Of a stretch of 64,000 nucleotides of DNA, positions 62,228 to 64,000 are shown piece after piece; the stretch's first letter is position 1; every line of letters starts with the position of its first letter. Source of the stretch: Magnetospirillum sp. 64-120 (GTDB lineage: Bacteria > Pseudomonadota > Alphaproteobacteria > Rhodospirillales > Magnetospirillaceae). Location of the stretch: contig MKVK01000034.1 in the NCBI GenBank assembly GCA_001898825.1, forward strand, positions 1 through 64,000, in the 5' to 3' direction. The notes beneath the pieces were generated by a model. The model saw only the letters and a program-made list of their open reading frames with translations. It ran no database searches and was not told the origin of the DNA. Position numbers and translations under genes: made by a program.

Positions 62228-63457
62228 ATGACCCATATCCGTTCCCCATTCATGGCGCCCCGCGCCCGAAATCATCTGCAATCGCGCCGCATCCGTCTGG
62301 TGGACGAGGTGGTGGAAAGCCGTCGCCCCGATCTGCCGCTGTTCTGCCTGCGGCCGCAGGCTTTGCACGATTCGGCCCGCGCCTTCGTCACCGGCTTTCC
62401 CGGCACCGCCCTTTACGCGGTGAAGTGCAACCCCGACCCAATGGTGCTGCGCGGCCTGTGGGACGGCGGCATCCGCCATTTCGACTGCGCCTCGGCCGGC
62501 GAAGTGGAACTGGTGCGCCGCACCCTGCCCCGCGCCCAAATTCATTTCATGCACCCGATCAAGGCCCGCTCGGCCATCCGCGAGGCATGGGACCGTCACC
62601 ACGTGCGCGACTTCGTCGTCGACAGCGCCGCCGAACTGGGCAAGGTGATCGAAGAAACCCGCCACCGCCCCGGCGCCTTGGGCATCGTCGTGCGTCTGGC
62701 CCTGCCCAAGGGCGGCGCCCGTCATGACCTGTCGGGCAAGTTCGGCGCCGCCCGCGACGAAGCGGTGTCGCTGCTGCGCATGGCGTCGGCCATGGCGTCC
62801 CGCGTCGGCATCAGTTTCCACGTGGGCAGCCAATGCTGCGATCCCGCCGCCTGGACCCGTGCCTTGGACATCGCCGGACACGTGCTGGCCGATTTCGGCC
62901 GCCCGGTGGATATCGTCGATGTGGGCGGCGGCTTTCCGGTCAGCTATCCCGACGTCACCCCGCCGCCCTTGGGCGACTTCTTCGCCGCCATCGCCGACGG
63001 TTTCGCCCGCCTGAACCTGCCCGCCACCACCCAGTTGTGGTGCGAGCCGGGCCGCGCCCTGGTGGCCGGGGCTCAGTCGCTGGTGGTGCGGGTCGAGGGC
63101 CGCCGCGGCGACCATCTGTTCATCAACGACGGCATCTATGGCGGGCTGTCGGATGCGGGCGTCCCCGCCTTCCGCTTTCCCTGCCGCCTGATCCGCGCCG
63201 GTGGCGCGTCCGCCGCGCCTTTGGTGCCTTTCGCCTTTTTCGGGCCGACCTGCGATTCAGCCGATCGCATGGAAGGCCCGTTCCTGCTGCCAGCCGACAC
63301 CCGCGAGGGCGACTGGATCGAAATCGGACAGCTGGGCGCCTATGGCGCGTGCCTGCGCACCGGGTTCAACGGCTTCGACCGCGTCATGGCGGTGGAAGTG
63401 GACGACCCGCCCATGCTGTTCACCCCTGGCCTGACGCATTTCGCCCAGGCTGCCTGA
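62228..63457 (+). CDS. Ornithine decarboxylase-type (group IV) decarboxylase
   Basis: A 409-residue PLP enzyme with alanine-racemase-type barrel. It makes putrescine from ornithine (lysine activity possible). PLP lysine K66 in LYAVKCNPDP, then HFDCASAGEVEL, DVGGGFPVSYPD, WCEPGRALVAGA, the active-site Cys in FGPTCDSADRMEG and QLGAYGACLRTGFNGF. The ATG has GTGGAGGA upstream. Probably controlled by the long leader. Putrescine feeds homospermidine synthase encoded 61 bases downstream. Confidence 0.92.
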   Translation: MTHIRSPFMAPRARNHLQSRRIRLVDEVVESRRPDLPLFCLRPQALHDSARAFVTGFPGTALYAVKCNPDPMVLRGLWDGGIRHFDCASAGEVELVRRTLPRAQIHFMHPIKARSAIREAWDRHHVRDFVVDSAAELGKVIEETRHRPGALGIVVRLALPKGGARHDLSGKFGAARDEAVSLLRMASAMASRVGISFHVGSQCCDPAAWTRALDIAGHVLADFGRPVDIVDVGGGFPVSYPDVTPPPLGDFFAAIADGFARLNLPATTQLWCEPGRALVAGAQSLVVRVEGRRGDHLFINDGIYGGLSDAGVPAFRFPCRLIRAGGASAAPLVPFAFFGPTCDSADRMEGPFLLPADTREGDWIEIGQLGAYGACLRTGFNGFDRVMAVEVDDPPMLFTPGLTHFAQAA

Positions 63458-63518
63458 ACCCGCCGCCGCCCGTGGGAGCCGGGCGGCGCCGCGATATTGA
63501 TCGGGGAGGTCTTTGCTT

Positions 63519-64000
63519 ATGAGTAACCTTGTTTCCTTTGGCGGCAACGTCGTCATCATCGGATTTGGCAGCCTGGGCCCCGGCGTCTTGCCGTTGCTGC
63601 TGCGCCACTTCAACCTTGATGCGTCACGGGTGACCATCATCACCGCCGAGGAACGGGGACGCGACGTCGCCAACAAATATGGCGTCAAGTTCGTCATCGA
63701 CCCGCTGACCCCGGACAATTACCGCGACATCCTGACGCCGCTGTTGAAGAAGGGCGACTTCCTGCTGAACGTGTCGGTGGACGTGTCTTCGGTGGCGTTG
63801 GTGGAACTGGCGTGGGAACTGGGCGCGTTCTATCTGGACACCTGCATCGAACCCTGGGCCGGCGGCTATACCGACCCCAACCTGTCGCCGTCGGAGCGTT
63901 CCAATTACGCGCTGCGCGACACCGCCTTGAAGCTGAAGGCGGCGGGCAAGCGCCCCACCGCCATCATGACCTGCGGCGCCAATCCTGGTCTGGTCAGCTT
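63519..64000 (+). CDS. hss: Homospermidine synthase, N-terminal part
   Basis: 160 codons visible, cut by the window end. GGGGAGG precedes the ATG. The NAD-binding start VVIIGFGSLGPGVLPLLLRHF and VSVDVSSVALVELAWELGAFYLDTCIEPWAGGYTDP identify homospermidine synthase, which joins two putrescines (or putrescine and spermidine) into sym-homospermidine, the main polyamine of many alphaproteobacteria. Downstream of ornithine decarboxylase and likely co-transcribed. Confidence 0.93.
   Translation, partial: MSNLVSFGGNVVIIGFGSLGPGVLPLLLRHFNLDASRVTIITAEERGRDVANKYGVKFVIDPLTPDNYRDILTPLLKKGDFLLNVSVDVSSVALVELAWELGAFYLDTCIEPWAGGYTDPNLSPSERSNYALRDTALKLKAAGKRPTAIMTCGANPGLVS

Overview
The window looks like chromosomal DNA of a GC-rich denitrifying alphaproteobacterium of the Rhodospirillales, most like Magnetospirillum. 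That affiliation is an inference from codon use, protein style and gene content: a cd1-type nitrite reductase cluster, a NosB/NosG/NosH-type nitrous-oxide cluster, homospermidine synthase, and the biotin operon order bioF-H-C-D-A with a divergent bioB. I saw no rRNA, tRNA, CRISPR array, transposase or prophage. Coding density is high and many neighbouring genes overlap by ATGA/GTGA.

Layout. 1-7.3 kb: end of a GIY-YIG gene, rpoH (-), a 2-hydroxyacid dehydrogenase, a TetR regulator, and a hybrid sensor kinase with a PhnD-like periplasmic binding protein (-). 7.3-13.5 kb: bioB (-) divergent from bioF-bioH-like-bioC-bioD-bioA (+), then a proline-rich membrane protein. 13.6-14.0 kb: a small LecB-like lectin. 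14.1-17.1 kb: a MacAB-like ABC exporter in three genes. 17.1-22 kb: a TetR regulator with its likely operator and an RND efflux pump. 22-30.5 kb (-): one long heme d1/nitrite reduction operon, nirT - EB_dh-like cytochrome - nirE-C-F-D-L-G-H-J-N. 30.8-34.1 kb (+): nirS and two Crp/Fnr regulators. 34.1-35.8 kb (-): an aberrant heme-copper-oxidase-like subunit I with a CuA subunit II. 36.1-41.6 kb (+): a branched-chain amino-acid type ABC transporter (livG-F-K-H-M) and a universal stress protein, followed by a remarkable tandem hairpin pair. 41.8-46.1 kb: MaoC-like (-), DUF4197, AsmA and OmpA-like proteins. 46.1-58.4 kb (-): nosZ-C1-C2-B-D-G-H-F-L-Y, continuing through ubiE/menG-like, menA-like and a bile-acid-symporter-family gene. 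58.6-60.8 kb: Sco1, TlpA-like, PCuAC and DUF2946 proteins, a likely copper delivery and redox set. 61.0-64 kb: polyamine genes (agmatinase, speF-like leader, ornithine decarboxylase, homospermidine synthase cut by the window end).

How it fits together. NirS reduces nitrite to NO with heme d1 made by NirE, NirD/L/G/H, NirJ, NirF and NirN. NirT and an ethylbenzene-dehydrogenase-like cytochrome may feed it electrons. NosZ reduces N2O, supplied by NosG/NosH and cytochromes C1/C2, and matured by NosD/F/Y/L. No NO reductase of the standard NorCB type is present, but the odd oxidase-like pair next to the regulators is a candidate NO-linked protein. FNR/Dnr-type boxes (TTGAC-N4-GTCAA or TTGAT-N4-ATCAA variants) precede nirT, nirS, the first regulator gene, nosZ/sco and the DUF2946 gene. 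The box before nirT and the one between nosZ and sco are the same 14-mer.
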